From: Mycobacterium sp. 141
GTDB taxonomy: Bacteria > Actinomycetota > Actinomycetes > Mycobacteriales > Mycobacteriaceae
NCBI RefSeq assembly: GCF_000382405.1
Contig: NZ_KB908267.1
Coordinates: forward strand, 1-64,000
DNA length: 64,000 nucleotides
Reading direction: 5' to 3'
In this document: piece by piece, positions 18,868 through 28,016 of the stretch
Layout of the letters: each line of letters starts with the position of its first letter
Numbering within the stretch: the first letter of the stretch is position 1
Notes under the pieces: generated by a model
Databases searched by the model: none
Told to the model about the DNA's origin: nothing
Seen by the model: the letters and a program-made list of their open reading frames with translations, nothing else
Made by a program: the position numbers and the translations under genes

Positions 18868-19506
18868 TCATGTCTCGACGGATATCGCGATCTCGTTGCG
18901 GCGCAGGCACGCCAGCGTCCACGGCGGATCGTAGAACCAGGCGCTGGGCTCGCCGACTGCTGTGAATCCGTAGTCTCGCAGCGTTTCTCGAAGCAGGCGA
19001 GTCTGCTCTGCCACTCGTGAGGGCCCGCGATCACCGCTGAAGCGCAGCACCGCAACGGTTTCCGGGGCTACCTCGACAAGTGCGACGCGCTCGTCGTCGG
19101 GGGTTGGCAACGATTGCAGCGTGGACCCGGTCGGCAGGTAGAACCGGATGACCCAGCCTCTTTCGTCACCGAGCTGCTGCCCGATCGGCAGTGTCGTCGC
19201 CGTCGGCTGAGCCCCGCCTCCGGTCGCCTGCTGCCCGACGGGCATGGTCATGGCGATCGATTCGCGGTGCTGGTTGGCGCCGAAGATGTAGCGTGCCAGG
19301 CGCCGGAAACCGGCGCTGCGGGCCGCTTCCTCGTTCGCCTGTACGTGCGTCTGGGCGGCGATCCGGGGCCCGTATTGCCGGATCTCCACACCGGGAACCA
19401 ATGAGCGCACCGTATGCGGCGGCTCCTCGGTCCCGCTGCGGATGCCTACCGTCGACCCGGCGAACTCCAAGATGCGGGTCGCCGTCTCCTGCAACTGAGT
19501 CAACAT
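18868..19506 (-). CDS. SOUL-family haem-binding protein
   Basis: 212 residues from ATG 19506, chosen because GGAAGGA lies seven bases upstream. The SOUL/HBP22 fold is recognisable by the VEIRQYGPRIAAQT strand, the YIFGANQHRESIAMTMPV block and the C-terminal WFYDPPWTLACLRRNEI. SOUL proteins bind haem or other tetrapyrroles or lipids. It lies 26 bases after the SDR gene stop, so the two are likely one operon. Role in this organism unknown. Confidence 0.85.
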   Translation of the reverse strand: MLTQLQETATRILEFAGSTVGIRSGTEEPPHTVRSLVPGVEIRQYGPRIAAQTHVQANEEAARSAGFRRLARYIFGANQHRESIAMTMPVGQQATGGGAQPTATTLPIGQQLGDERGWVIRFYLPTGSTLQSLPTPDDERVALVEVAPETVAVLRFSGDRGPSRVAEQTRLLRETLRDYGFTAVGEPSAWFYDPPWTLACLRRNEIAISVET

Positions 19507-19532
19507 GGCGAGTCCTTCCGATTCCGCTGGTT

Positions 19533-20492
19533 TCACGACAGCCCGATCGTCCCGGCGCAGTACCGCCACACCCGGTCGAGTTCGGCCCCGGTGTAGCGGG
19601 TCGTGGGTAGATAGTGGGTAGGCCTGATACGGCGGTCATGCCAGAACTGTCCCGAGGGCGGCGTCGGTGTCGTCGCGGTGAGCCATATCGCGGTGTCCGC
19701 GGCCTGCTCCGGAGTGCGCAGAATCGGACGGAACAGGCGGCGAAACCCGGGCAACGCCTGCGCGATACCTGGGGTGTCGGCCCAGCCCGGATGCATGGCG
19801 GCCACCGTCACCGATCGCCGTGCCCAGCGTTGGGCCAGCAGCGGCAACAGGGCGACCTGGATGCGCTTGCTGCGGGCGTAGGCGGTGGCGCCGTGGTAGC
19901 GACAGGTTCGGTATTCGATGTCGTCGGCGTCCAGAGACTGGGTGTACATCCCACCTGAGGAGACCAACACCACCCTCGGGTCTGGTGCGGCGGCCAGCAG
20001 AGGCAGCAGAAGTTCGGTCAGCAGCAGAGGCCCGAGCACGTGGGTGGCGAGGCACAGTTCATGTCCGTCGGCACTGTCGGTGCGCTGCGCGGGCAGCACT
20101 CCGGCGTTGTGGATCACCGCGTCGATCCGGCTGTGGCGGCGGCTCAGGTCAGCGGCGAACGCCCGGATGTCAGCGAATGAGGACACATCGCAGCGCTCGA
20201 CGACGAGGTCGGCGTCGGGATCGGCTGCCGACAGTTCGTGGCGGGCGGCCTCGCCGCGGGAGCGGTCGCGAACAGTCATGAGCACGGTGGCGCCGCGTGC
20301 TGCGAGTCCCGCGGCAATTGCCCGTCCGATGCCCGAGTTCGCGCCGGTGACCAGAACGGTGGCGCCGGCCAGGGTCTCGCTCGCGGAATCGGGCGTCGGC
20401 CAGAACCGCTGCCGCAACCCGATGCCCACCCGGGAATACCCCAGGGCGATTGTCCGGTCGAGCAGTTCGTCAACTACGGCAGCGGTGGTCAT
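19533..20492 (-). CDS. Short-chain dehydrogenase/reductase
   Basis: 319 residues. Classical SDR: cofactor loop TGANSGIG (about 48-55), NAG (VIHNAGVLP), catalytic Ser region VLVSSGGMY and YxxxK as YARSK. The length and N-terminal extension resemble retinol dehydrogenase/protochlorophyllide reductase-like SDRs. It lies 51 bases downstream of rskA on the same strand and could be the distal part of the sigK transcript. Substrate unknown. Confidence 0.87.
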   Translation of the reverse strand: MTTAAVVDELLDRTIALGYSRVGIGLRQRFWPTPDSASETLAGATVLVTGANSGIGRAIAAGLAARGATVLMTVRDRSRGEAARHELSAADPDADLVVERCDVSSFADIRAFAADLSRRHSRIDAVIHNAGVLPAQRTDSADGHELCLATHVLGPLLLTELLLPLLAAAPDPRVVLVSSGGMYTQSLDADDIEYRTCRYHGATAYARSKRIQVALLPLLAQRWARRSVTVAAMHPGWADTPGIAQALPGFRRLFRPILRTPEQAADTAIWLTATTPTPPSGQFWHDRRIRPTHYLPTTRYTGAELDRVWRYCAGTIGLS

Positions 20493-20543
20493 CGACAGTG
20501 GTTCGCCGCGCGCACCGGCCCGGATGGGTCATCCGGTGCGAAA

Positions 20544-21284
20544 TCAGGTCAGGGGAATGGTGACGACCGGGTTCCCTGTCGGCTGGGTCGACCCGGTGCC
20601 GGGTTCGACGGTGACCGCGACCGCGGCCGCCGAGTTCAGTGCCGGGATGACCTCGCCGCCCGGGGGTGGCATGGTGTCGGCGCTCATGGTGCCAGCCGAT
20701 CTCGACGGTCCGGAGGACGGGATGAACCACATCTGGTACACGTGCCCCTGCGGGGGCGGCGGCACATTCGACATCGCCACCACGACGGCGTTGGCCTGGG
20801 CCGACGCACTCAGGGTGATGGTGCCGCCCGCGACCTCGGCAGTGGTGGTGCGGGTGTCGGGGTAAGCGAGGACCTGAGCGACCGACGGCACGGTGGTGGA
20901 CTGATGGGTGGACCGCAGTACGACGACGCCTGCGACAGCGATCACGACGGCGGCCGCCGCGGCCACCACCACCCGCGTGATCAACCGGCGCCTGCGCGCA
21001 CGGTGTCGAGCCAGATCGTCGGCGCCGTCACGCCCCGGTTGTTCCTGGATCGCGTGAAGCAACGATTCGCGCAGGCGCGCGGGTGGGGCAAGTGCGTCGC
21101 CGGCGGTGACGAGCGCCATGGTCTCCTGAGTGTCGGCGACGATCCGGGCAAACGCGTCGGCTGTGGGTGCGCCCGCGGTGGCCAGCCGGTGGGCGATCTC
21201 GGCGCGTTCGGCCTCGGACACGGCACCGAGCGCGTATGGGTAGGCGAGGTCGAGGAGCTCGTCGTCGGTGTGGCTGTCAGCCAT
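20544..21284 (-). CDS. rskA: Anti-sigma-K factor RskA
   Basis: 246 residues. A cytoplasmic N-terminal anti-sigma domain (about 1-95, with LLDLAYPYALGAVSEAE), one transmembrane helix (about 100-122, RVVVAAAAAVVIAVAGVVVL), and a RskA extracytoplasmic domain with the GHVYQMWFIP signature. It holds sigma K inactive at the membrane until proteolysed. It overlaps sigK by eight bases, giving coupled synthesis of sigma and anti-sigma factor. Confidence 0.93.
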   Translation of the reverse strand: MADSHTDDELLDLAYPYALGAVSEAERAEIAHRLATAGAPTADAFARIVADTQETMALVTAGDALAPPARLRESLLHAIQEQPGRDGADDLARHRARRRRLITRVVVAAAAAVVIAVAGVVVLRSTHQSTTVPSVAQVLAYPDTRTTTAEVAGGTITLSASAQANAVVVAMSNVPPPPQGHVYQMWFIPSSGPSRSAGTMSADTMPPPGGEVIPALNSAAAVAVTVEPGTGSTQPTGNPVVTIPLT

Positions 21285-21909
21285 CGAAACCCACCCCCAG
21301 ACAGTTCTTCAGCCGGATCAGTCCGTCACGGATGCGGGTCTTGATGGCGGGGAGCCCGGAACCGAGGAGTTCGGCGACCTCGCGGTAGGTGTGGCCCCCG
21401 TAGTACGCCAGCGCGATCGCTTCCCGCTGGGTGTCGGTCAGGGTGGCGAGGCAATCGACGACTTGCTGCTCGTCCAACCGCTGACCGACCTCGTCTGCGA
21501 CGACGTCGTGTTCCCGCCCCAAATGCGTGGCACCGTATGCGTGGTTGCGATCGCTGGCCGACTGTTCGGAGCGCACCCGGTCGACGCTGCGGCGTTGCGT
21601 CAGGGTCAACAGCCAGCCGATCGGGCTGGCGAGAGTCGGGTCGTAGTCCCGCGCCGCCGAGGTCCACACCTGCAGGTAGACCTCTTGGGAGACTTCCTCG
21701 GCCAGTGCCGGGTTGCGGACGATCCGGGAGGACAGACCGAAGACCCGTGCGCAGGTCATGTCGTAGAACTCGGTGAAGGCGTCGCGATCCCCGGCTGCGA
21801 TCGCACCGAGGCGGCGGGCCAGCTCGGTTGCGTTGGCGGCCCGCGCGGCGGACGTGGATTCTGCTGCGCGGTCACCCGTGCCGCGGTCACGACCGCGGGG
21901 GGAGTCCAT
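21277..21909 (-). CDS. sigK: ECF RNA polymerase sigma factor SigK
   Basis: 210 residues. Region 2 (FTEFYDMTCARVFGLSSRIV, then EEVSQEVYLQVW) and region 4 (LTDTQREAIALAYYGGHTYREV) are intact, with the SPIGWLLTLTQRRSVDRVR linker typical of sigma K. A short extra N-terminal segment (~25 residues) precedes region 2. It directs expression of its own cluster and, in the M. tuberculosis complex, of mpt70/mpt83; no fasciclin-domain gene is in this window. It starts 45 bases after ufaA1 with no gene between. Confidence 0.93.
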   Translation of the reverse strand: MDSPRGRDRGTGDRAAESTSAARAANATELARRLGAIAAGDRDAFTEFYDMTCARVFGLSSRIVRNPALAEEVSQEVYLQVWTSAARDYDPTLASPIGWLLTLTQRRSVDRVRSEQSASDRNHAYGATHLGREHDVVADEVGQRLDEQQVVDCLATLTDTQREAIALAYYGGHTYREVAELLGSGLPAIKTRIRDGLIRLKNCLGVGFDG

Positions 21910-21954
21910 GTCGGGATCTTCGCACAGACCGGCCCGTCGAGGGGCGTCGTGTCC

Positions 21955-23250
21955 CTATCCAGCGCCATGATGACCACCGGAGGCGCGGTCGAGCACGAAT
22001 TGGTGGACGTCGAGGTACCCGGAGGCGAAGCCGGCCTGGGAGTACGCCAGGTAGAACCGCCACATGCGCCGAAATATCTCGTCGAAACCCAGAGCTTCGG
22101 CGCCGCGGGTGTGGGAGGTGAACCGTTGCAGCCACAGGCGCAACGTGTGTGCGTAATGCGGACCGAACGAATACTGATCGATCACCCGAAGCCCGGTGCG
22201 GCTTGCGAGGATCTGCTCGAGCAGGTCCACCGATGGCAGGAATCCGCCGGGAAAGATGTACTTGTGGATCCAGGTAAATGTATTGCGGGTCGCGCGCATC
22301 CGGTGATCTGGCATCGTGATGGCCTGCAACGCGATTCGGCCATCCTCTGCGAGCAGCCGGTCCAGGGTGTGCAGGTAGGTGGGTAGGTAGCGGTGACCGA
22401 CGGCCTCGATCATCTCGACCGAGACGATCGCGTCGTACCGGCCCCGCACATCGCGGTAGTCGCTCAACGCAACGGTGGCCTGGCCCGACAGCCCGGCGGC
22501 GGCGATGCGATGCTGAGCGAGGAGTTGCTGTTCACGCGACAACGTGATCGTGTGTACCCGGGCACCCCGCTGTGCGGCCCGGATCGCCAATTCTCCCCAG
22601 CCCGTGCCGATTTCGAGTAGCCGGGTGCCCGCGACGACGCCGGCGACGTCGAGAAGACGGTCGATCTTGCGGCGTTGTGCCTCGCCGAGGTCCTGCCATG
22701 CCGGCGCAGTGTCGACCCCGGCGAACAACGCCGACGAGTAGGTCATGGAATCGTCGAGGAACAGGCCGAAGAACTCGTTCGACAGATCGTAATGGTGGGC
22801 TATGTTCGCCCGGGCGTCGGTGCGAGCGCCGTATTGGCTGCGGGGTACCCGCGGCAGGCAGAGACCGCGCAGGCGATGCAGCGGCGCAGGCACGAGGGTG
22901 TCGATGCCGCCGGCCAGTACCGTCAAGACCGCCGCGAGATCGGGTGATGACCAGTCGCCGGCCATGTAGGACTCCCCGAAGCCGATCAGGCCGGCCGCGG
23001 CCAGGCGGGCGAAGAAATCATCGGGGCGGTGCACCACGATCCGCGGCGAAGAGGCGTCCGCGGCGGATATGGCACAGGCTGTGCCCGAATAGTCCACGCG
23101 GACGGGCAGATCGCGGGTGGCACGTCGGAACAATGCCTCCGCGATGGGAGCGCCGAACCGCGCGCGCGGACCACGAGGCACCCGGGCGATCTCGCGCCAC
23201 GGCGTCGGACCCTGTTGATGGGCAGGGGTGATGTCGGTCTCGAGGGTCAT
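21955..23250 (-). CDS. ufaA1: Cyclopropane-fatty-acid synthase-family methyltransferase UfaA1
   Basis: 431 residues from ATG 23250, which has AGGAGAGG upstream and overlaps the preceding DUF1365 stop by four bases. SAM-binding LLEIGTGWGELAIRAA, NIAHHYDLSNEFFGLFLDDSMTYS and WIHKYIFPGG are family hallmarks. It transfers a methyl(ene) group from SAM to unsaturated phospholipid acyl chains at the membrane; the M. tuberculosis homologue (Rv0447c) has been reported to make tuberculostearic acid. Neighbouring FAD and DUF1365 proteins are conserved partners. Confidence 0.9.
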   Translation of the reverse strand: MTLETDITPAHQQGPTPWREIARVPRGPRARFGAPIAEALFRRATRDLPVRVDYSGTACAISAADASSPRIVVHRPDDFFARLAAAGLIGFGESYMAGDWSSPDLAAVLTVLAGGIDTLVPAPLHRLRGLCLPRVPRSQYGARTDARANIAHHYDLSNEFFGLFLDDSMTYSSALFAGVDTAPAWQDLGEAQRRKIDRLLDVAGVVAGTRLLEIGTGWGELAIRAAQRGARVHTITLSREQQLLAQHRIAAAGLSGQATVALSDYRDVRGRYDAIVSVEMIEAVGHRYLPTYLHTLDRLLAEDGRIALQAITMPDHRMRATRNTFTWIHKYIFPGGFLPSVDLLEQILASRTGLRVIDQYSFGPHYAHTLRLWLQRFTSHTRGAEALGFDEIFRRMWRFYLAYSQAGFASGYLDVHQFVLDRASGGHHGAG

Positions 23251-23966
23251 CGAATCCTCTCCTGAGGTCGAGCGACAACAGGCAGACCGCGCGCCCAGAG
23301 ACGCATGCCCTGCCACCGGATACGCACTGCCACCACCAGCGGAGCCAACGGAACGGCCACCAATGCCCGCAGCACCGTGGCGGTGTCTGCCGCATGGACG
23401 CGGCCGGTCATCGTGGCGCTGAAAACGGTGGAACCGGCCGGGTTGCGCAAGTGGACGGCGATCTGGAGTTGCCGGTCCGGCTCGGGAACATGTAGGCGGT
23501 ATTCGCCCGCCACCGCGTTGAACGGGGAAACGTAGAAGTCCTTGGCCACGGTGGCATTACCGCGCGGGTCGGTGCGTAGCAGGTACCGGTGTCGACCTCC
23601 GTAGGTGTTGTGCACCTCGGCCACGACGCAGATCAATGCGCCGTCGCGGTCGTGGCACCAATACACCGTGAGCGGGTTGAACACGAAGCCGAGAACGCGC
23701 GCGTTGGTGAGCATCAGGACCCAGCCCTCACGCACCGAAATCCCCTGCTCGGCCAGGTACGCATCGATGTTGGCGCGCAGTCCGTGGTGCGGCACCCCGG
23801 CGTGGTCAGCGGACCTGAACTGGGCGAACGGCCGCAACAGGCGCGGCAGCTGCGGCAACTCGTCGAGGTCGACCAGCCAGCTGTAACTGCGGTAGCCGAA
23901 TTCGTGATGGATCGGCCACCGGCGGACGTGCCGGATGTCAGTTCGAACGATCCGCGGCGACCTCAC
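23247..23966 (-). CDS. DUF1365 family protein (Rv0448c-like)
   Basis: 239 residues from GTG 23966, chosen because it overlaps the upstream FAD gene's stop in a GTGA motif; the much longer open frame upstream is the shadow of that gene. Recognisable DUF1365 blocks are HEFGYRSYSWLVDLDELP, NPLTVYWCHD and VAEVHNTYGGRH. Function unproven, but the family is constantly linked with FAD amine-oxidase-like and cyclopropane synthase genes, suggesting a role in modifying membrane acyl chains. Overlaps ufaA1 by four bases. Confidence 0.9.
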   Translation of the reverse strand: MRSPRIVRTDIRHVRRWPIHHEFGYRSYSWLVDLDELPQLPRLLRPFAQFRSADHAGVPHHGLRANIDAYLAEQGISVREGWVLMLTNARVLGFVFNPLTVYWCHDRDGALICVVAEVHNTYGGRHRYLLRTDPRGNATVAKDFYVSPFNAVAGEYRLHVPEPDRQLQIAVHLRNPAGSTVFSATMTGRVHAADTATVLRALVAVPLAPLVVAVRIRWQGMRLWARGLPVVARPQERIR

Positions 23967-25303
23967 ACCGCGCTCCCGAGTGCGCGGCGCAGCGGCGGCA
24001 CAGCGCCCGACCAGCTGGCCTGGAGTCGTTGCGCGGCAAGGACACCCGAGCGCGCGCCATCCTCGTGGAAGCCCCATCCGTGATACGCGCCTGCGAACGC
24101 GATCCGGTGATCGCCCAACTCGGGCAGACGCCGTTGTGCCGCCACGAAATTCGGTGTGTACTGCGGGTGTTCGTAGACCATGGCCGCGTGCACCGCATCG
24201 GGATCGACTCTGCCGCCATCGCCGAGGGTGACCAGAAACCGTCGATCCGTTGCCGCGTCGATCCGTTGCAGACGGGTCAGGTCGTAGCTGACCAGGACCC
24301 GGTCCGGGGATGAGGCGCAGTCCGGCAGCCGATAGTTCCACGACGCTCGCGCCCGGTGGCGCGTCGGCAGCACCGACGTATCGGTGTGCAGCACAGTGTG
24401 GTTCACAGAGTAGGTCAAGGCGCCGAGAATTTCCGTCTCGGCGGCGGTGGGCTGGTCCAGGACGGCCAGAGCCTGGTCGGGATGGGTGGCGATGACGGCG
24501 GCATCGAACTGATCGAGCCGATCCGCGTCGTCGCGGACCACCACTCCCGACGCGGTGCGATGCACGGTGCGCACCGGAACGCCAGTGCGCACGGTGTGCA
24601 ACCGCGCGGTGATCGCGTCCACATACCGGACTGAGCCGCCGGTCACGGTGCGCCATGTCGGTGAGCCGAACACCGTCAGCATCCCGTGGTGGTCAAGAAA
24701 GCGCAACAGATATCCGAGCGGGTAGTCCAGTGCGATGTTGGGGGGACACGACCAGACCGCGGCCACCAGCGGCACCATGAAATGCGCTGTGAAGTACCGG
24801 GAAAACCGCGCAGAGGTCAGGAACGCGCCGAGGGTGCGGCCACTGCCGTCGCCCTGTGCGAGTTCGGCGCGGGCCAGTCGGTGAAAGCGGGTCACCTCCG
24901 CGAGCATCCGCAGATAGCGCAGCCGAACCACCGAGGAGGGTTGCGCGAACAATCCGCCGGGTCCGTTGGCCCCGGCGTACTGCAGACCGCAGCCGTCACA
25001 CCGCACGGACATCGACATGTCCGATTCCTGGGACTGCACGCCGAGTTCATCGAACAGCTTGAGCAGAGTCGGGTAGGTGCGGTCGTTGAAGACGATGAAT
25101 CCCGAGTCGACCGCGACCGTGGATGCTTCCTCGTGGCCGCTCGGCAACCGATGGGTGTGCGCGTGCCCACCACAGCGTGGTTGCGCTTCGAACAGCGTGA
25201 CCTCGGCGTTTCGGGCCAGCACCCACGCGGCGGTCAATCCGGACACGCCACTGCCGATGACAGCGATCCGCCGAACGAGCGATGTCTCCTCGTGTCGATT
25301 CAC
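23963..25303 (-). CDS. FAD-dependent amine oxidase-like oxidoreductase (Rv0449c-like)
   Basis: 446 residues. N-terminal dinucleotide-binding motif IAVIGSGVSGLTAAW (about 13-27), then the FEAQPRCGGHAHTH and DSGFIVFNDRTYPTL blocks, and a C-terminal FAGAYHGWGFHEDGARSG FAD segment. First gene of the sigK cluster. It is a cytoplasmic flavoprotein probably acting on lipid intermediates with UfaA1. GTG 25303 is the only in-frame start near the Rossmann fold. I looked for a sigma-K-type promoter upstream and found no convincing match. Confidence 0.9.
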   Translation of the reverse strand: MNRHEETSLVRRIAVIGSGVSGLTAAWVLARNAEVTLFEAQPRCGGHAHTHRLPSGHEEASTVAVDSGFIVFNDRTYPTLLKLFDELGVQSQESDMSMSVRCDGCGLQYAGANGPGGLFAQPSSVVRLRYLRMLAEVTRFHRLARAELAQGDGSGRTLGAFLTSARFSRYFTAHFMVPLVAAVWSCPPNIALDYPLGYLLRFLDHHGMLTVFGSPTWRTVTGGSVRYVDAITARLHTVRTGVPVRTVHRTASGVVVRDDADRLDQFDAAVIATHPDQALAVLDQPTAAETEILGALTYSVNHTVLHTDTSVLPTRHRARASWNYRLPDCASSPDRVLVSYDLTRLQRIDAATDRRFLVTLGDGGRVDPDAVHAAMVYEHPQYTPNFVAAQRRLPELGDHRIAFAGAYHGWGFHEDGARSGVLAAQRLQASWSGAVPPLRRALGSAV

Positions 25304-25495
25304 ACCAGAGGTTCGTCGCCGCGCGGCACCTGGGTGGGTGCGCTGGTCACATCACGGGGTCGGTTCAATTCATCCGAAAGACTCGTCTCCTGGTCGCGGG
25401 TCGGCGTGGCGCGCGAGCAATGATTCACCCGGATGTAACCGCGCGTTCGACGCGTCGCGCGGCGCAGGGATGCGGATTGGACCACCATCTCCACT
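25304..25495. other. Divergent promoter region of the sigK cluster and phosphatase gene
   Basis: 192 bases between divergent starts. It must contain both promoters, but no clear sigma-K consensus (CCATCC / CGAAT spacing) or palindrome was found on either strand. Confidence 0.4.
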
Positions 25496-27199
25496 GTGGG
25501 TACGCAACGTCTGACGGCACCCGGCGAGATCCCTGACACCGGTATCCCGGCCGCCGTGGCCGCCGGCATGACGATGGCCGAGCAGTACGACTGGCATCAG
25601 GACTATCTACGCAGGCACCGGGTATCGCGACGGAATTTTCTGCGCGGGTCGGCAGCGCTGTCGGCGGTCGCCGGTCTGGGTGTCTCACCGTTCGGTCACC
25701 GCGCCTACGCCGCCGATGCTCCGCTGACGGTGGCCAATCGTCGAGTGGGCTACGGCTCGGACGCTGCCACTGAACTGCGGTTGGCGGCACAGTTGTCGCG
25801 CAGTCCCGGCAACTTGAAAGTCTTCGTCGATCACGGGCCGACGCCGGTGCTGGGCGCGACGGTCGAGGCTGAGGTACGCAACCTCGTGACGCAGATCCCG
25901 GACAGTCGCGGGGGTGTGCTGGCCGCTGAGCAGTTCTACGCCCACGTGCCCGTCAACGGTCTGTCGGGACGGGCGCGGCACTTCTACCGGTGGCGCACCG
26001 AGGACGGTTTCGTCAGCGACGTCCTGTCAGCATCCACGGCGATGCCGAGCGCACGTGATGCGCAGGTTCCATTCCGATTCACCATGCTGGGCGACCAGGG
26101 GACCGACGACACTCCGGCGCTGCCACCGGGACTGGTACCCGGTGATTACGACGACCGCTACTACCAGGCCGACAACGCCCCAACCGTCGCCCACACCAGT
26201 AACCTGCTGAATCAGATCGTGGCGTCGCAACCCGACTTCCACGTATTGGCAGGGGATATCGCTTACGCCGATCCGTCGGGGGCAGGTAAGCCGGGCACGT
26301 TCGTACCCTCGGGCGGGGGCAACCCGCCATCCGGGTTCGACAAGTTCAATCCCTTTGTCTGGGATGTCTATTTCGGGTCTATCGAGCGCAGCGCCGCGAC
26401 GACGCCGTGGATGTTCGCCACCGGCAACCACGACATGGAGGCCAGCTATACGGTGCACGGATATGCCGGCCACCTGGCCCGTCTCGATTTTCCGGGCAAC
26501 GGCCCGACGGCCTGCCCTTCGGTGTATTCGTTCGTGTACGGCAACGTCGCGGTGCTCTCCCTGGACGCCAACGACGTCAGCTACGAGATCAAGGCGAACA
26601 CCGGCTACTCCGGCGGTACTCAGAACACCTGGGTGGAAAGCACCCTGGCCGCGCATCGGGCCGATCCCAACATCGATTTCATCGTCTGCTTCTTCCACCA
26701 CTGTGCGTATTCGACGACCGATTCGCACGCCAGCGACGGCGGGGTCCGCGCGGCGTGGGGCGGGTTGTTCGACCGGTATCGAGTGGATCTGGTGTTGCAG
26801 GGCCACAATCACGTGTTCGAGCGGACCGATCCGATCCGCGGGGGCACCCCGACCCGGGTCGCCGGAGACAATGCCATCGTCTACCCCGACACGGATGGCA
26901 CGGTGTACTACACGGTGGGCTCGGGCGGTCGGCCGCGCTACCACTTCCAGCCCGGTGAGCTGGAGAGTTATCGCGGCCACGACATCACCGACACCTTCGT
27001 CCCCAACAGCTATGTCTGGGATGCCAACGGAGACAAGGACCCTGAAGCCGTCGCCTGGTCGCGCGTGCGGTTCCGCAACTACGCCTTCATCCGCGCCGAT
27101 GTCCGGCCCGGAACGTTCGTCAGCGAGATGGACGTCGTCGCCGTCGACGAATACGGCAACGAACTCGACAAAGTCACCTACCGTCGCCAAGCGTCGTAG
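25496..27199 (+). CDS. Tat-exported purple acid phosphatase-like metallophosphoesterase
   Basis: 567 residues. Twin-arginine signal SRRNFLRGSAALSAVAGLG after a ~42-residue leader. An N-terminal fibronectin-like domain (about 75-190) precedes the catalytic domain with all metal-binding blocks: LGDQGT, AGDIAYAD, GNHDME, FFHHCAY and GHNHVFER. Very similar in layout to M. tuberculosis Rv2577. It hydrolyses phosphomonoesters outside the cytoplasm, probably phosphate scavenging. GTG 25496 is used; an internal ATG (residue 25, MTMAEQYDW) before the Tat motif is an alternative start. Confidence 0.92.
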   Translation: MGTQRLTAPGEIPDTGIPAAVAAGMTMAEQYDWHQDYLRRHRVSRRNFLRGSAALSAVAGLGVSPFGHRAYAADAPLTVANRRVGYGSDAATELRLAAQLSRSPGNLKVFVDHGPTPVLGATVEAEVRNLVTQIPDSRGGVLAAEQFYAHVPVNGLSGRARHFYRWRTEDGFVSDVLSASTAMPSARDAQVPFRFTMLGDQGTDDTPALPPGLVPGDYDDRYYQADNAPTVAHTSNLLNQIVASQPDFHVLAGDIAYADPSGAGKPGTFVPSGGGNPPSGFDKFNPFVWDVYFGSIERSAATTPWMFATGNHDMEASYTVHGYAGHLARLDFPGNGPTACPSVYSFVYGNVAVLSLDANDVSYEIKANTGYSGGTQNTWVESTLAAHRADPNIDFIVCFFHHCAYSTTDSHASDGGVRAAWGGLFDRYRVDLVLQGHNHVFERTDPIRGGTPTRVAGDNAIVYPDTDGTVYYTVGSGGRPRYHFQPGELESYRGHDITDTFVPNSYVWDANGDKDPEAVAWSRVRFRNYAFIRADVRPGTFVSEMDVVAVDEYGNELDKVTYRRQAS

Positions 27200-27209
27200 C
27201 CTCGGTTAC

Positions 27210-27467
27210 ATGATGAAACCGGCACCGCCATCGGCAGCCACCGTCGCTCGATTCGGTCGGGCAGCCTGGTTCTTCGGGAATACCTACGAGGCTGTGGTCG
27301 GTGTTCCGCAGCTGATCGCACGCTGGCACCGGGTCAACGCGGTACGGCTAATGTTGCTGATTGCTACCGAGGTGCTCGTTCGGCGGATCGAGCCCTCAGC
27401 ACGTCAGCGATGGGGCACCGCCCCGCAGACACAATCGAATAACCCAGCAGTCAAGGAGAATTCATGA
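27210..27467 (+). CDS. Small conserved hypothetical protein
   Basis: 85 residues beginning MMKPAPPSAA. The segment FGRAAWFFGNTYEAVVGVPQLIA looks like the first membrane helix and loop of small mycobacterial membrane proteins, followed by VRLMLLIATEVLV, a likely second hydrophobic segment. It overlaps the next gene's ATG by four bases (ATGA), indicating translational coupling to the FMN reductase. Not characterised. Confidence 0.65.
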   Translation: MMKPAPPSAATVARFGRAAWFFGNTYEAVVGVPQLIARWHRVNAVRLMLLIATEVLVRRIEPSARQRWGTAPQTQSNNPAVKENS

Positions 27468-28012
27468 GGATCGGAATTGTGGTCGGGTCAATCCGCGAGG
27501 GCCGCAACGGTAAAGCCGTCGGTGACTGGGTCGCCAAAGGCGCCGCGCAGCGCACCGACGCTGATTTCGAGATTCTGGATCTCAAAGAGTTCGACGTCCC
27601 CCTGCTGGCCTCGGCGACGGTTCCGGGGGCGGCGAACAAGCAATACGATTCGCCGAACGTCACACGTTGGAGCCAGGCGATCGACTCGTGCGACGGATTC
27701 ATCTTCGTCACCCCCGAGTACAACCACGGGGTCCCTGGTGCGTTGAAGAACGCCTTCGACAGTCTCGGCAACGAATGGTTCCGCAAGACGGTCGCTTTCG
27801 TGTCCTACGGCGCAGACGGTGGGATCCGTGCCGTCGAGCAGTGGCGGCAGATCGTCGCCAACTTTCAGATGGTTGATGTCCGAGCCCAGGTGGCACTGTC
27901 ACTGTTCCAGGACTTCGGTGGTGACGGGTTCGCCCCACAGGATCGACGCGACGGCGAATTGGGCACGTTGTTCGACCAATTGATCCCCCTGACCGGCAAG
28001 CTGAGCGCCTGA
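27464..28012 (+). CDS. NADPH-dependent FMN reductase
   Basis: 182 residues of flavodoxin-like fold. The FMN phosphate loop is GSIREGRNG (about 8-16) and the second signature PEYNHGVPGALKNAFD is typical of chromate/azoreductase-type FMN reductases. It would reduce FMN or quinones using NAD(P)H in the cytoplasm. Strong AAGGAGAA ribosome site. Coupled to the preceding small gene; convergent with the amidohydrolase. Confidence 0.9.
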   Translation: MRIGIVVGSIREGRNGKAVGDWVAKGAAQRTDADFEILDLKEFDVPLLASATVPGAANKQYDSPNVTRWSQAIDSCDGFIFVTPEYNHGVPGALKNAFDSLGNEWFRKTVAFVSYGADGGIRAVEQWRQIVANFQMVDVRAQVALSLFQDFGGDGFAPQDRRDGELGTLFDQLIPLTGKLSA

Positions 28013-28016
28013 TCGT

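Noticed and set aside
23967..24656. Long N-terminal extension of the DUF1365 frame
   Set aside because: It is fully inside the FAD oxidoreductase gene, Arg/Ser-rich shadow sequence, and a GTGA-coupled start at 23966 fits the family length.
25304..25495. Sigma-K promoter for the FAD-DUF1365-ufaA1-sigK cluster
   Set aside because: ACATCC occurs on the minus strand but no CGAAT-like -10 element is found at suitable spacing.
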